A stretch of 64,000 bases of DNA from Jiella avicenniae. GTDB lineage: Bacteria > Pseudomonadota > Alphaproteobacteria > Rhizobiales > Rhizobiaceae. Made by a program: the position numbers and the translations under genes. Where the stretch lies: positions 1 to 64,000 of the forward strand of contig NZ_JAJUWU010000014.1 of assembly GCF_021390325.1 (NCBI RefSeq). Reading direction: 5' to 3'. This document shows, piece by piece, positions 1 to 9,455 of this stretch; position 1 is the stretch's first letter, and each line of letters opens with the position of its first letter. A model generated the notes under the pieces. It worked only from the letters and a program-made list of their open reading frames with translations, was not told the origin of the DNA and ran no database searches.

Positions 1-2
1 CC

Positions 3-485
3 CAAATCGGCACCGACACGCTGATCAGCGTCGAACGGGTGATGGGCGGAACCGGCAACGACGTGATTCACGCCAATTTCGCGACTTGGCTCATCTTCGG
101 ATATGACGGCGAAGACACCTTGTACGGCGGGTCCGGAAACACCAGGCTTTCCGGCGGCATCGGCAACGACAAGCTTTTCGGACTAGGCGGGAAGGACGTC
201 CTCGATGGCGGCGCGGGCAACGACTTACTGGAAGGTGGAGCCGACGCCGACACGTTCATTTTCGTCAACGGCTTCGGCAAGGACACGATCACCGACTTCG
301 ACGAGTTCAACAGCTTCGAGAAGATCGACCTGTCGGCGGTGACCGCCATCACCTCCTTTGCCGATCTCCAGGCAAACCACCTCACGCAGGTCGGCGCCAA
401 TGCCGTGATCACGGACGGGGCGAACACCATCACCCTGAACAACGTCCTCATCGCAGACCTCGACGCGAACGACTTCATCTTCTGA
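3..485 (+). CDS. RTX/hemolysin-type calcium-binding protein, C-terminal fragment (partial at window edge)
   Basis: The reading frame is open from the first bases of the window (first full codon at position 3), so this is the C-terminal end of a longer gene; the ATG at 39 is internal. The visible part has glycine- and aspartate-rich nonapeptide repeats of the GGxGxDxxx type (GGTGNDVIH, GGAGNDLLEGG, GGIGNDKLFG), which in RTX proteins form a calcium-binding beta-roll. A tail resembling the serralysin C-terminal domain (FGKDTITDFDEF) follows. Such tails usually carry the type I secretion signal, so the protein is probably exported directly to the medium. The catalytic or adhesive part lies outside the window, so the function of the whole protein cannot be told. 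Confidence 0.85.
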   Translation, partial: QIGTDTLISVERVMGGTGNDVIHANFATWLIFGYDGEDTLYGGSGNTRLSGGIGNDKLFGLGGKDVLDGGAGNDLLEGGADADTFIFVNGFGKDTITDFDEFNSFEKIDLSAVTAITSFADLQANHLTQVGANAVITDGANTITLNNVLIADLDANDFIF

Positions 486-570
486 GGCCGAAAGCAAATC
501 GAGCGACGGTGTCCGTTCCGATTCGCAGCGCCTGCCCTTTCAAGGCGGCTCGCGTCGGCACCGTCAGGCA

Positions 571-610
571 ATGCCCGATACGGGCCGATGCGAATCGGCC
601 CGTATCGCAT
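571..610 (+). terminator. Perfect 13-bp hairpin with GCGA loop after the RTX gene
   Basis: A perfect inverted repeat occupies 577-589 and 594-606 around a GCGA tetraloop (GNRA type). ATGC/GCAT at 571-574 and 607-610 can extend it. It lies between the RTX stop and addB. No clear T-run follows, so intrinsic termination is likely but not certain; an mRNA 3'-stabilising hairpin is possible. Confidence 0.6.
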
Positions 611-622
611 TAGGCTGCCCGG

Positions 623-3600
623 ATGGCACCCAACCTTCTCTCGATCCCGCCCGGCCGGCCGTTCCTGAAGACCCTGGCGGCGGGGCTGCTTTCCGGGCGG
701 ATCGTCGAGACTTTTCGCTATGACGGCGATCCGCTGGCGCTGGCCGGCGTCATCGTCTACGTGCCCAGCCGGCGCGCGGCGCGGAGCCTCGGGGCGGCGT
801 TCACCCAGGTGCTCGGGGAGAGATTCGGCGTTCGCTCGGCGATCCTGCCGACGATCCGGCCGATCGGCGAGGGCGACGAGGCGGCGATCTTCGCCACGAA
901 GGAGAGTTCGGCCGGCACGATGCTGCCGGCGATGCCCGAGCTGGAACGCCGGCTCGCTCTCGCAAGGCTCGCCCGCGAGTGGCGCCGGCTCGCCGAGCGC
1001 GCCGCCGGCGCGGCGCTGCCGGGCGGCGAAGCGGAGACATTGCCCGGGCGTGAGGCCTCCGCGGCGGAGGCGCTGGCGCTGGCCGGCGATCTCGGCGCCC
1101 TTCTCGACGAGATCGAGACCGAGGGCACCTCCTTCGCCAAGCTCGCCGGGCTTGCGCCGGACGCGCTCGCCGCATGGTGGCAGACGACCCTGTCCTTTCT
1201 CGAAATCGTCACCGAGCACTGGCCGCAACACCTGAAGGAGCGCGGCGTCACCAGCGAGGCCGCCGCCAAGAACGTCTGGCTGCGCTCGGAGGCAGCCCGG
1301 CTCCTGTCCGGCGGGGCGAAAGGCCCGGTGATCCTCGCCGGCTCGACGGCGACCGCGCCGGCGACGCTCGACCTGATGCATGCGGTGGCGACCCTGCCCG
1401 AAGGTGCGCTGGTCCTGCCCGGCCTCGATAGGCACATCGGCGAAGCGGGTTTCGCGGCCATCGATCGTGACCTGTCGATCGCCGCGCCCGGCCATCCGCA
1501 ATACGGCCTGAAACGGATCTTGACGCGATTCGCCCTGCCGCCCGAATCGGTCCGACATCTCGACGGCGACCTGTCGCCGGCGCTGGCCGAGCGCGAACGG
1601 TTTCTGGCAAGCGCGCTGCGCCCCGCCGAGACGACGGCGCTCTGGGCCGAGGAGGCGCCCGCCTTCGGTCCGGACGCTCTCGGTCGGGACGTGCTGGAAG
1701 ACGTCGCGCTGATCGAGGCGGGCGAATCGCGGATCGAGGCGCTCGCCATCGCCGCCGCCATGCGCGAAGCCCTGGAGCGCCCCGAAGCCACCGTCGCGCT
1801 GATCACACCGGACCGGCGGCTGGCGCGGCGCGTCCTTGCCGAACTCGAACGCTTCGGCATCACCGCCAACGATTCCGCCGGCCGGCCCCTCGGCACGACG
1901 GCCCCCGGAACGCTCCTGTCGGCCGCCCTCGCGGTGGCGCTGGAACCTGGCGATCCCGTCGCCCTGCTCGGCCTCCTCAAGCATCCGCTCTGCCGCCTCG
2001 GCCGCAAGGCGATCGAGGCCCGCAACGCCGCCCGCGCCATCGAACTGATCGCCATTCGCGGCACCGTCGACGTCGCCGACGGCGCAAGGCTCGGCGAGAT
2101 CGTCCGGCGCCGCATCGAGGCGATCGAAGCGCTTCCCGCCGGGGAGATCGGCCGGCTTCTGACCCGCCCTGCCCGCAACGTCAAAGCCGGCGAATACGTG
2201 GCCGCGCGCAGCTTCGCCGAGGATTTCGCCGCGGCGCTGAGGCCGCTGGCGGCGCTTCGCGGGACCGAGCCGCGCGAGATCGCCGACTATGCCGTGCCGC
2301 TCACCGAGGCTCTCGAGGCTCTGGCGCGGGACGAAAAGGGCGGTTCGAGCGAACTCTACGCGGGCGAGAACGGCGCGGCCCTGGCCGAGTTTCTGGCCAA
2401 GCTCGTCGCCGCGCCGCAGACCGGCTTCGCCTTCCCGGCCGAGGAGCTACCCGATGCGGTGGAGACGCTGATCTCGGGTGTCACGGTCAAGCCGCGCGGC
2501 GGCCTCTCGGCGCGGGCCTTCGTCCTCGGCACGCTGGAGGCGCGGCTGGAAAGCGTCGACGTCGCGATCCTCGGCTCGCTGAACGAGGGGGTGTGGCCGG
2601 CCGGGGCGACGAGCGGCGCGTTCCTGTCGCGGCTGATGCGGCGGGAGATCGCCCTCGATCCGCCGGAGCGACGGGTGGGCCTCGCCGCCCACGACTTCTG
2701 GATGGCGATGGGCGCGGAGCGCGTCGTCCTCACCCGGTCGCGTCGCATGGACGGGGCGCCGACCATCGCCTCGCGCCTGTTGCAGCGGGTGACGACGCTC
2801 GCCGGCACGGAAGCCACCCGCGCGATGACCGAGCGCGGCGAGGTCTATGTCGCGGCGGCCGAAGCGCTGGAGACCGCAGACGACCGGCCGCGCATCGCCC
2901 GGCCGCAGCCACGCCCGCCGGTCGAGACGCGGCCGAAGCGCTATTCGGTCACCGAGGTCGAGACGCTGATCCGCGACCCCTATGCCATCCACGCGAAGCG
3001 CATCATGAAGCTCGACGCCCTGCCGCCGCTGATGCGGGCGCCGCATGCCCGGGAGCGGGGCGAGCTGATCCACGCCATCGTCGCCGATTTCGTCATCAAA
3101 GGGATCGATCCGGACGAGCCGGAGGCGGCCGAGGAACTGCGGCTGATCGCCGAGGAGCATTTTGCCCGCGCGGCCCTGCCCGGCGACGTCGCGGCGGTGT
3201 GGTGGCCGCGGATCCTCGGCACCACGGCGCGGTTTCTCGCCTGGGAACGGGAGCGGAACGCCATGGTGCGCGAACGCCTCGCGGAACGTTCCGGTTCGAG
3301 CGAGTTTCCCGCCATCGGCGTGACGCTTTCCGGCCGCTCGGACCGCATCGACCGCCTGTCCGACGGATCGATCGTCATCCTCGACTTCAAGACCGGCACG
3401 AAGCCCTCGGTGAAACAGGCCCGCACGCTCCTGTCCCCGCAGCTGGCGCTGGAAGGCGGCATGGCGATGCGCGGCGACTTCGAAGGGACGAGCCCCGGCG
3501 AGACCATCGCCGACCTCGTCTATGTCAGGCTGCGCGAGCGCGAACTGAAGAGCGAGGGCCTGGAGACGCCCGGCACGAAGACCACGCTGCCCTGCGTTCC

Positions 3601-3793
3601 GACGGAGCTGTCCGACAAGGCGATGCGGCGCTTCGAAGGGCTGGCGGCCTTGTTCCTGCGAGAAGAGACCGCCTTCGCCTCGCGCACGCGCCCCGTCCTC
3701 GCGGGCGACTTTTCCGGCGACTACGACCATCTCGCAAGGGTCAAGGAATGGTCGGTCTCGGGCGGGGACGACGACGAGGGAGAGGCCGAATGA
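623..3793 (+). CDS. addB: Double-strand break repair protein AddB (alphaproteobacterial type)
   Basis: AddB is the subunit of the AddAB helicase-nuclease that processes double-strand DNA ends for RecA-dependent recombination; it is the alphaproteobacterial counterpart of RecBCD. The 1056-residue product has the N-terminal PSRRAARSLG region typical of the alphaproteobacterial family, where the helicase motifs are degenerate. A C-terminal PD-(D/E)XK nuclease domain contains LDFKTG at residues 920-925, the acidic/lysine catalytic pair. The stop codon overlaps the addA start (ATGA at 3790-3793), so the two subunits are translationally coupled. The ATG at 623 follows the 577-606 hairpin closely, and no other gene intervenes. 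Confidence 0.95.
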   Translation: MAPNLLSIPPGRPFLKTLAAGLLSGRIVETFRYDGDPLALAGVIVYVPSRRAARSLGAAFTQVLGERFGVRSAILPTIRPIGEGDEAAIFATKESSAGTMLPAMPELERRLALARLAREWRRLAERAAGAALPGGEAETLPGREASAAEALALAGDLGALLDEIETEGTSFAKLAGLAPDALAAWWQTTLSFLEIVTEHWPQHLKERGVTSEAAAKNVWLRSEAARLLSGGAKGPVILAGSTATAPATLDLMHAVATLPEGALVLPGLDRHIGEAGFAAIDRDLSIAAPGHPQYGLKRILTRFALPPESVRHLDGDLSPALAERERFLASALRPAETTALWAEEAPAFGPDALGRDVLEDVALIEAGESRIEALAIAAAMREALERPEATVALITPDRRLARRVLAELERFGITANDSAGRPLGTTAPGTLLSAALAVALEPGDPVALLGLLKHPLCRLGRKAIEARNAARAIELIAIRGTVDVADGARLGEIVRRRIEAIEALPAGEIGRLLTRPARNVKAGEYVAARSFAEDFAAALRPLAALRGTEPREIADYAVPLTEALEALARDEKGGSSELYAGENGAALAEFLAKLVAAPQTGFAFPAEELPDAVETLISGVTVKPRGGLSARAFVLGTLEARLESVDVAILGSLNEGVWPAGATSGAFLSRLMRREIALDPPERRVGLAAHDFWMAMGAERVVLTRSRRMDGAPTIASRLLQRVTTLAGTEATRAMTERGEVYVAAAEALETADDRPRIARPQPRPPVETRPKRYSVTEVETLIRDPYAIHAKRIMKLDALPPLMRAPHARERGELIHAIVADFVIKGIDPDEPEAAEELRLIAEEHFARAALPGDVAAVWWPRILGTTARFLAWERERNAMVRERLAERSGSSEFPAIGVTLSGRSDRIDRLSDGSIVILDFKTGTKPSVKQARTLLSPQLALEGGMAMRGDFEGTSPGETIADLVYVRLRERELKSEGLETPGTKTTLPCVPTELSDKAMRRFEGLAALFLREETAFASRTRPVLAGDFSGDYDHLARVKEWSVSGGDDDEGEAE

Positions 3794-6700
3794 CCGGTTC
3801 CGCGAACGCCTCTCTCGGCTTCTACGTCGATGCCGAGACGAAGCGCCGTCAGGCGATCGCCTCCGATCCGGAGCGCTCGGTCTTCGTCTCGGCCAATGCC
3901 GGCTCGGGCAAGACCCACGTCCTCACCGAGCGGGTGGTGCGGCTGCTTCTGGCCGGCGTCGACCCGTCGAAGATCCTCTGCCTCACCTTCACCAAGGCGG
4001 CGGCGGCGGAAATGTCGGCCCGCGTCTTCGCCCGCCTCGGCGAATGGGCGACCATGCCCGGCGAGGCGCTCGCCGAGGTTCTGGCGAAGCTCGAAGACGG
4101 CCGGCGGCCGGACGCAAGACGGCTCGCAGAGGCGCGCCAGCTCTTCGCCCGCGCGCTCGAGACGCCGGGCGGGCTGAAGATTCAGACGATCCACGCCTTC
4201 TGCGAGGCGATCCTCCACCAGTTTCCGCTGGAGGCGGACGTTCCCGGCCATTTCGCCGTGATGGAGGAGGCCGAGACCGTGCGGCTTCTCGCCGAAACGC
4301 GCAAGCGTCTTCTGACGGGTTCGGCCAGGATGCCGCAGCCGGAGGCGCGGCGGCTCGCCGACGCCTTTGCCGAGGCGCTTCAGACCGGGGGCGAGTTCGG
4401 CCTCGACAGGCTGCTCGCCGATATCGCCTTCAAGCGCGACGATCTCGCCCGGCATCTGGAGGAGGCCGGCGGGCTCGACGAAGCAATCGCGCTGCTCGCC
4501 GACGCGTTCGACGTCGACGACGGAGAGGCCGAAGAGCCGATCCTGCTTGCGGCGCTCGACTGCCCGCATCTCGATCCCGACACGTGCGAGATCCTCAGGG
4601 TCGCGGCACTCGCCTCGAAAGGGTCGTCGGACGGCAAGTTCGCCGAACGGCTGGCGCTCTTCGCCGACGCGAACGCCGCGCCGCAGGATCGGTTTGCCGC
4701 CTATCGCGCCTTCGGCCTCGATTCCAAGGGGGAGATCCGCGGGTCGCTGCGAGGCCTCGTCACCAAGGGCGTCGCCGAATTCGTTCCCGATTTCCTGGAG
4801 CGCGTCCAGGCGGCGGGCGAGCGGGCGAGAGCCGTGGAAGAACGCCTGGCGACGCTCCGGCTTTATCGCGCCAGCCGCGCGGCGCTCGTGATCACCGACG
4901 CCTTCGAGCGGGACTATGCGACCCTGAAGCGGCGTCGCGGCCGGCTCGACTTCACCGATCTCATCGCCCACACCGCCGATCTCCTGCTGCGCTCGGAAGC
5001 GGCGAGCTGGGTCCACTACAAGCTCGACAAGGGCATCGACCACATCCTCATCGACGAGGCGCAGGATACCAGCCCGCGCCAGTGGCAGGTGATGCGCGAG
5101 CTCGCCGAGGAGTTCTTCGCCGGCCAGGGCAGCCACAATCGCCAGCGCACCCTCTTTGCCGTCGGCGACGAAAAGCAGTCGATCTACTCCTTCCAGGGCG
5201 CCTCGCCGCACATGTTCGACGAGGAGCGCCGGCGGGTCGAGAGGCGAGCCGGCGGCGCCGGCATTCCCTTCGAGGCGATCCAGCTCAACCGCTCCTTCCG
5301 CACGGTCGAGACGGTGCTCTCCGCCGTCGACCGGGTGTTCGCCGATCCCGCCAACCGCAAGGGGCTCTCGGCCGGCGACGAGGCGCCAGTCCATTCGGCC
5401 GCACGACGCGACGGACCAGGCCTCGTCGAGGTCTGGCCGGCGTTTCAGGCGAGGACGCAGGAAGAGCCCGACGACTGGACGAAGCCCCTCGACGTCGAGC
5501 CGGAGAGTTCGCCGGCCCACCGCCTCGCCGGCCGGATCGCCGACCAGATCGCGGCCTGGCTGGGCGATCCGATCACCGTCAAGGGCGAGCGGCGCGCGCT
5601 CACACCCGGCGACGTCATGGTTCTGGTGAGGAAGCGCTCCGGCTTCGGCGCGGCGCTGGCAGCGGCGCTCAGGGACCGGCACATCGCCGTCGCCGGCACC
5701 GATCGGCTCGCCATCACCGATCACATCGCCATCGAGGATCTGATGGCTCTCGGCCGGGTGGCAGCGAATTTCGACGACGACCTGTCGCTGGCCGCGGTGC
5801 TGAAGAGCCCGCTCTTCGACTTTTCCGACGACGAGCTGATGGCGCTGGCTCTCTCCCGCGACGGCTCGCAGCCGCTGTCCCTGGCCTTGCGTCTTCTCGC
5901 CGACGAAGACAAGGGGCCGACCCGCCTGCCCGGCTTCGTGCCGGACGGCGCGGCGGCGACGGCGCTGCTGGCAAAGGCGCGGTCGGCGATCGCCCGGCTG
6001 GACGAGCTGCGCGCCCGGGCGGGCTTTCAGGGCGTCTTCGAATTCTACGCCCGCATTCTGGGGCCGGAAGGGGGGCGCAAGGCGCTGGTCTCGCGGCTCG
6101 GCCGCGATGCCGGCGAGGTCATCGACGCCTTTCTCGATCTCGCTCTCGCCAAGGAGGAGGCCGGCGTCGCCGGCCTCGACGCCTTCCTTGCCGAACTCTC
6201 CGACAGCCCGCCGATCCTCAAGCGCGAACTCGGCCACGGTCGCGGCGAGGTGCGCATCCTGACGGTGCATGCCTCGAAGGGGCTGGAGGCGCCCGTGGTC
6301 TTCCTGGTCGATCCGGGCTCGGCGCCGTTTTCCGCCAGCCATGGCGCCAGCCTGATCGCCTGGGAGGCGATGCCGGGGATCCATCACGGTGGGGCGCCCG
6401 GTTTTCTCTGGTGCCCGACCAAGGAGCTGCGCAACGCCGCGGTCGACGCGTTGAAGGCGACGGAAAAGGATCGCGCCGAGGACGAGTATCGCCGGCTTCT
6501 CTATGTCGGCATGACACGGGCCGCCGATCGTCTCGTCGTCTGCGGCCTCGCCCCCCAGCGCGGGCCGAACGAGGCGACCTGGCTGCAGCGCGTCGCATCG
6601 GCGCTGGAGGGCGAGGCGGAAACCGTCACCGACGCCTCCGGCGAGACGAGCGCCCTGCGGCTCGGCGCGGCGCCCGGCGGCGAAAAGCTCGCGCCAGAGC

Positions 6701-7488
6701 GACAGGCTGCCCCGCCCGCTCCGGACCTGCCGCTGTCGAAGCTGCCGGCGGAGGTTCTGCCGCCGCGCCCGCTCTCGCCGTCGGTGGCCGGCACGGCTGC
6801 CGAGCTCCTGCCCGAGCCGGAAATGGGCCCCGAGGCCGGCGCAACGCCCGGCGAGGAAGCCGGCGAGACGCAACCGGCATCGACGCCCTCGCCGGTCCTT
6901 TCGGCAGGCGCCGCGCCGTCCTTCGCGATCCGCCGCGGCTTGGCGGCGCACCGCATGCTGGAGCTTCTGCCCGACGTTCCGCCGGCAGAACGTGCGACCG
7001 CCGCCCGGCTGATCCTCTCCGCGCTCGCTCATGACCTTCCGCCGAAGGAGTGCGACCGGCTGGCCGAATCGGTCCTCGCGGTCATGGCCGAGCCGGCCTT
7101 CGCGCCGATCTTTTCCGCCGGCAGCCGGGCCGAGGTGGCGGTCGCCGGCGAGGTGGAGCTGCGCGGCAAGAGCTACACCGTCAACGGCACGATCGACCGC
7201 CTCGCCGTCACCGAGGACCGGGTGCTGATCGTCGACTACAAGACCAACCGGCCGCCGCCGGAGGATCTCTCCGCCGTGCCGCAGCCCTATGTCCTGCAGC
7301 TCGCGCTCTACCGCGCGATGATCGCGCCGCTCTATCCGGGACGGCGCGTCGAGGCGGCGCTGATCTTCACCGAGGCGCCGCGGTTGATCGCCGTTCCCGC
7401 CGAGCGGCTCGACGCCGCCCTTGCCGGGCGCACCGCCGACGTTTCCGATGCGACGACACCGCGTTCGCCGAACGCGGACCTTGCTTGA
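3790..7488 (+). CDS. addA: Double-strand break repair helicase AddA
   Basis: AddA is the UvrD/Rep-type (superfamily 1A) helicase and second nuclease subunit of AddAB. The start at 3790 is chosen because it overlaps the addB stop and gives an N-terminus right before the Walker A motif (GSGKT, residues 38-42). The Walker B/motif II sequence IDEAQD lies at about 421-426. The C-terminal RecB-like nuclease contains VDYKTN (D1149, K1151). An Ala/Pro/Gly/Glu-rich linker of roughly 80 residues (about 980-1055) joins helicase and nuclease. The 1232-residue length is normal. trxA follows 54 bp downstream, as in many Hyphomicrobiales. Confidence 0.96.
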   Translation: MTGSANASLGFYVDAETKRRQAIASDPERSVFVSANAGSGKTHVLTERVVRLLLAGVDPSKILCLTFTKAAAAEMSARVFARLGEWATMPGEALAEVLAKLEDGRRPDARRLAEARQLFARALETPGGLKIQTIHAFCEAILHQFPLEADVPGHFAVMEEAETVRLLAETRKRLLTGSARMPQPEARRLADAFAEALQTGGEFGLDRLLADIAFKRDDLARHLEEAGGLDEAIALLADAFDVDDGEAEEPILLAALDCPHLDPDTCEILRVAALASKGSSDGKFAERLALFADANAAPQDRFAAYRAFGLDSKGEIRGSLRGLVTKGVAEFVPDFLERVQAAGERARAVEERLATLRLYRASRAALVITDAFERDYATLKRRRGRLDFTDLIAHTADLLLRSEAASWVHYKLDKGIDHILIDEAQDTSPRQWQVMRELAEEFFAGQGSHNRQRTLFAVGDEKQSIYSFQGASPHMFDEERRRVERRAGGAGIPFEAIQLNRSFRTVETVLSAVDRVFADPANRKGLSAGDEAPVHSAARRDGPGLVEVWPAFQARTQEEPDDWTKPLDVEPESSPAHRLAGRIADQIAAWLGDPITVKGERRALTPGDVMVLVRKRSGFGAALAAALRDRHIAVAGTDRLAITDHIAIEDLMALGRVAANFDDDLSLAAVLKSPLFDFSDDELMALALSRDGSQPLSLALRLLADEDKGPTRLPGFVPDGAAATALLAKARSAIARLDELRARAGFQGVFEFYARILGPEGGRKALVSRLGRDAGEVIDAFLDLALAKEEAGVAGLDAFLAELSDSPPILKRELGHGRGEVRILTVHASKGLEAPVVFLVDPGSAPFSASHGASLIAWEAMPGIHHGGAPGFLWCPTKELRNAAVDALKATEKDRAEDEYRRLLYVGMTRAADRLVVCGLAPQRGPNEATWLQRVASALEGEAETVTDASGETSALRLGAAPGGEKLAPERQAAPPAPDLPLSKLPAEVLPPRPLSPSVAGTAAELLPEPEMGPEAGATPGEEAGETQPASTPSPVLSAGAAPSFAIRRGLAAHRMLELLPDVPPAERATAARLILSALAHDLPPKECDRLAESVLAVMAEPAFAPIFSAGSRAEVAVAGEVELRGKSYTVNGTIDRLAVTEDRVLIVDYKTNRPPPEDLSAVPQPYVLQLALYRAMIAPLYPGRRVEAALIFTEAPRLIAVPAERLDAALAGRTADVSDATTPRSPNADLA

Positions 7489-7542
7489 ATTGCCCTTCCG
7501 TGAGGGCTACCTAGGCGATGAAACGTTTTACAGGAGCCGAAC

Positions 7543-7860
7543 ATGGCGACGAAGAAAGTCGATACCCAGAGTTTTCAGAGCGACGTCCTCGACAACGGCA
7601 AGCCGGTGGTCGTCGACTTCTGGGCCGAATGGTGCGGACCTTGTAAGATGATCGGGCCGAGCCTCGAGGAGATTTCAGAGGAGATGGCCGACATCGAGGT
7701 CGCCAAGGTCAATATCGACGAGAACCCCGATCTTGCCGCGAAATACGGCGTCCGCTCGATCCCGACGCTGCTTCTGTTCAAGAACGGCGAGCCGGCGGCC
7801 GTGCAGGTCGGCGCCCAGTCGAAGTCGAAGCTGGTCGACTGGATCAAGGGCGCGGCGTAA
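7543..7860 (+). CDS. trxA: Thioredoxin
   Basis: A small cytoplasmic dithiol-disulfide oxidoreductase that keeps protein thiols reduced using thioredoxin reductase and NADPH. The 105-residue product has the classic WCGPC active site (W30-C31-G32-P33-C34) and the cis-proline segment [17 protein letters not shown] at 7531-7536 is a good ribosome binding site for the ATG at 7543. It is 54 bp after addA, so it may be read through from addBA, but it has its own strong terminator downstream. Confidence 0.97.
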   Translation: MATKKVDTQSFQSDVLDNGKPVVVDFWAEWCGPCKMIGPSLEEISEEMADIEVAKVNIDENPDLAAKYGVRSIPTLLLFKNGEPAAVQVGAQSKSKLVDWIKGAA

Positions 7861-7887
7861 TCGCCCGAGACATTTCGGTGGGTGACG

Positions 7888-7920
7888 AAAAGGCTCGCGC
7901 GACAGGCGCGGGCCTTTTTC
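7888..7920 (+). terminator. Rho-independent terminator of trxA
   Basis: A stem pairs AAAGGC(T)CGCGC with GCGCG(G)GCCTTT around GACA, and ends in a TTTTT run at 7915-7919. It lies 28 bp after the trxA stop: a canonical intrinsic terminator for the addBA-trxA transcription unit. Confidence 0.85.
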
Positions 7921-7957
7921 GTATGATCGAATGACTTTACGGAAAGAAAGCTCTGCA

Positions 7958-8797
7958 ATGGCCGCCGAAAGGCACGAGCGCTTCGAGGCGCTGCATCGAT
8001 CCGGCTGCTTCGTCATCCCCAATCCCTGGGATGCCGGTTCGGCGCGATTGATGGCCGCGAAGGGCGCAAAGGCCCTGGCGACGACGAGCGCCGGCTTCGC
8101 CTTCACCATGGGACGCCCGGACATGGGCACGGTCAGCCGCGACGAGGCGCTCGCCCATGCCGCCGAGATCCTGGCAGCGACGCCCCTGCCCGTCTCGGGC
8201 GATTTCGAGAACGGCTTCGCCGACGCACCGGAGGACGTTGCCGAAACGGTCCGCCTGGCCGGCGAGGTCGGCCTGTCGGGCTGCTCGATCGAGGACACCG
8301 CGATGGCCGAGGGCCACGCCCCCTATGATTTCGATCTCGCCGTCGATCGCATTCGCGCCGCGGCGGGCGCCGCCCGAAGCCTCGGACGGCCCTTCGTCCT
8401 TTGCGCCCGGGCCGACGGAATCATGAACGGCCACTACGACCTCGCCGAAGCCATCCGCCGGGTTCGCGCCTTCGAGGCGGCCGGTGCGGACCTTCTCTAC
8501 GTGCCGATGCCCACCAGCCTCGACGACCTCGGGCGGATCGTCCAGAGCCTCACGAAGCCCGTCAACGCTCTCGCCGCCGGGCCGTTCGCGAAGTTCCGCA
8601 AGACCGACTTCGCGGCCATCGGCATCCGCCGCATTTCGGTCGGCTCGGCGATCGCCCGCCTCACCCATGCCGCCATCCTCGAAGCCGCGGACGCGGCACT
8701 GGAGGATGGTGACTTCACGCCGCTCCTGAAAGCCGCCAAGGGCTCGACGATCGACGCGCTTCTCGAGCGCGGCGCGAGCCTTGCGGCAGAGCGATAG
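7958..8797 (+). CDS. PEP mutase/isocitrate lyase superfamily protein
   Basis: A TIM-barrel enzyme of the phosphoenolpyruvate mutase/isocitrate lyase superfamily, whose members form or break C-C or P-C bonds of small oxo-acids with Mg2+. The N-terminal NPWDAGSA, the DFENGF metal-loop region, SIED and CARADG match the family. The KKCGH motif of true isocitrate lyase is absent, so a glyoxylate-shunt role is unlikely; oxaloacetate hydrolase-like or 2-methylisocitrate lyase-like activities are alternatives. The ATG at 7958 is preferred over the one at 7931 because GGAAAGAAAG at 7941-7950 sits at proper spacing before it and 7931 lies almost on the trxA terminator. Length is 279 residues. Confidence 0.85.
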   Translation: MAAERHERFEALHRSGCFVIPNPWDAGSARLMAAKGAKALATTSAGFAFTMGRPDMGTVSRDEALAHAAEILAATPLPVSGDFENGFADAPEDVAETVRLAGEVGLSGCSIEDTAMAEGHAPYDFDLAVDRIRAAAGAARSLGRPFVLCARADGIMNGHYDLAEAIRRVRAFEAAGADLLYVPMPTSLDDLGRIVQSLTKPVNALAAGPFAKFRKTDFAAIGIRRISVGSAIARLTHAAILEAADAALEDGDFTPLLKAAKGSTIDALLERGASLAAER

Positions 8798-8808
8798 GAG
8801 GAGACACG

Positions 8809-9348
8809 CTGTCCGGCTTTCTCGCCCGCGTCTTCGCCGCCCTCGTCGGCGGCCTCCTGTTCAGCCAGTCGGCGGAGTTCACCCAGCAGTATCTGCAGCG
8901 GCTCGGTGGGGCGGCGGACGAGTTGCAGGTCGTCGTCGAGCGGTTCGAGGAAAGCGCGCGGGCATCCGACCTCGCCCCCGAGGCGGCGATCGAGCGGCTG
9001 AAGCAGAATGCCGACGACGTCGCCGTGCGGCAGGGCACCGACGCCGAGGCGAACCGCGAACGCTTCGCCGAGTTGGAGCGACGCTACCGCGCCCTCGTTT
9101 CCACCACGCCGCTGTTCCGGCCCTTCGAGATCGTCGTCGATCCGGACTGGTCGATCGCCGGACGGGCGGCCGAGGACTATCGCCCGGCCATTCCGGCCAG
9201 CGGCGACGGCATCATGCTCGCCCTCGCCGGTTTTCTCGCCGGCTGGGCCTGCGGTGGCGGCGCCCACGGCGCCGTGGCGATGGCCACGCGCCGCCGGGAA
9301 AGACGGCGCCCGGGGGGGCACGACGCGAAGGCCGACATCATCGAGTGA
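8809..9348 (+). CDS. DUF2937 family membrane protein, probable CTG start
   Basis: A 179-residue protein resembling the DUF2937 family of alpha- and gammaproteobacteria; the function is unknown. It has an N-terminal hydrophobic segment (about residues 3-20), a charged helical middle (the QQYLQRLGGAADEL region onwards) and a second membrane segment near the C-terminus (about 138-158), followed by an Arg-rich tail. No ATG, GTG or TTG lies in frame before the first membrane segment. The CTG at 8809 lies 5 nt after AGGAGGAG (about 8796-8803) and gives the expected family N-terminus, so I take CTG as the start. The first conventional in-frame start is about 110 bp further in and would remove the membrane anchor. 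It is adjacent to the upstream enzyme gene and probably cotranscribed. Confidence 0.75.
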   Translation: MSGFLARVFAALVGGLLFSQSAEFTQQYLQRLGGAADELQVVVERFEESARASDLAPEAAIERLKQNADDVAVRQGTDAEANRERFAELERRYRALVSTTPLFRPFEIVVDPDWSIAGRAAEDYRPAIPASGDGIMLALAGFLAGWACGGGAHGAVAMATRRRERRRPGGHDAKADIIE

Positions 9349-9455
9349 CGGGAATGGCGCGGCCTGCCGGTGAGGCGAGATCTCCGACAGCGGACGGACG
9401 GCTCCGATCGGCAAACGCCGCGATCACTCCGACATCGAGGACGTCGCGTCGCATT

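Noticed and set aside
2593-3789. Long open frame upstream of addA in the addA frame
   Set aside because: It is an Arg/Pro/Gly-rich shadow of addB; the real addA start is the ATG at 3790 overlapping the addB stop.
3721-7032. Minus-strand open frame of about 1100 codons opposite addA
   Set aside because: It is a GC-bias antisense shadow with no domain and Arg/Gly/Ala-rich content; the plus-strand product has all AddA motifs.
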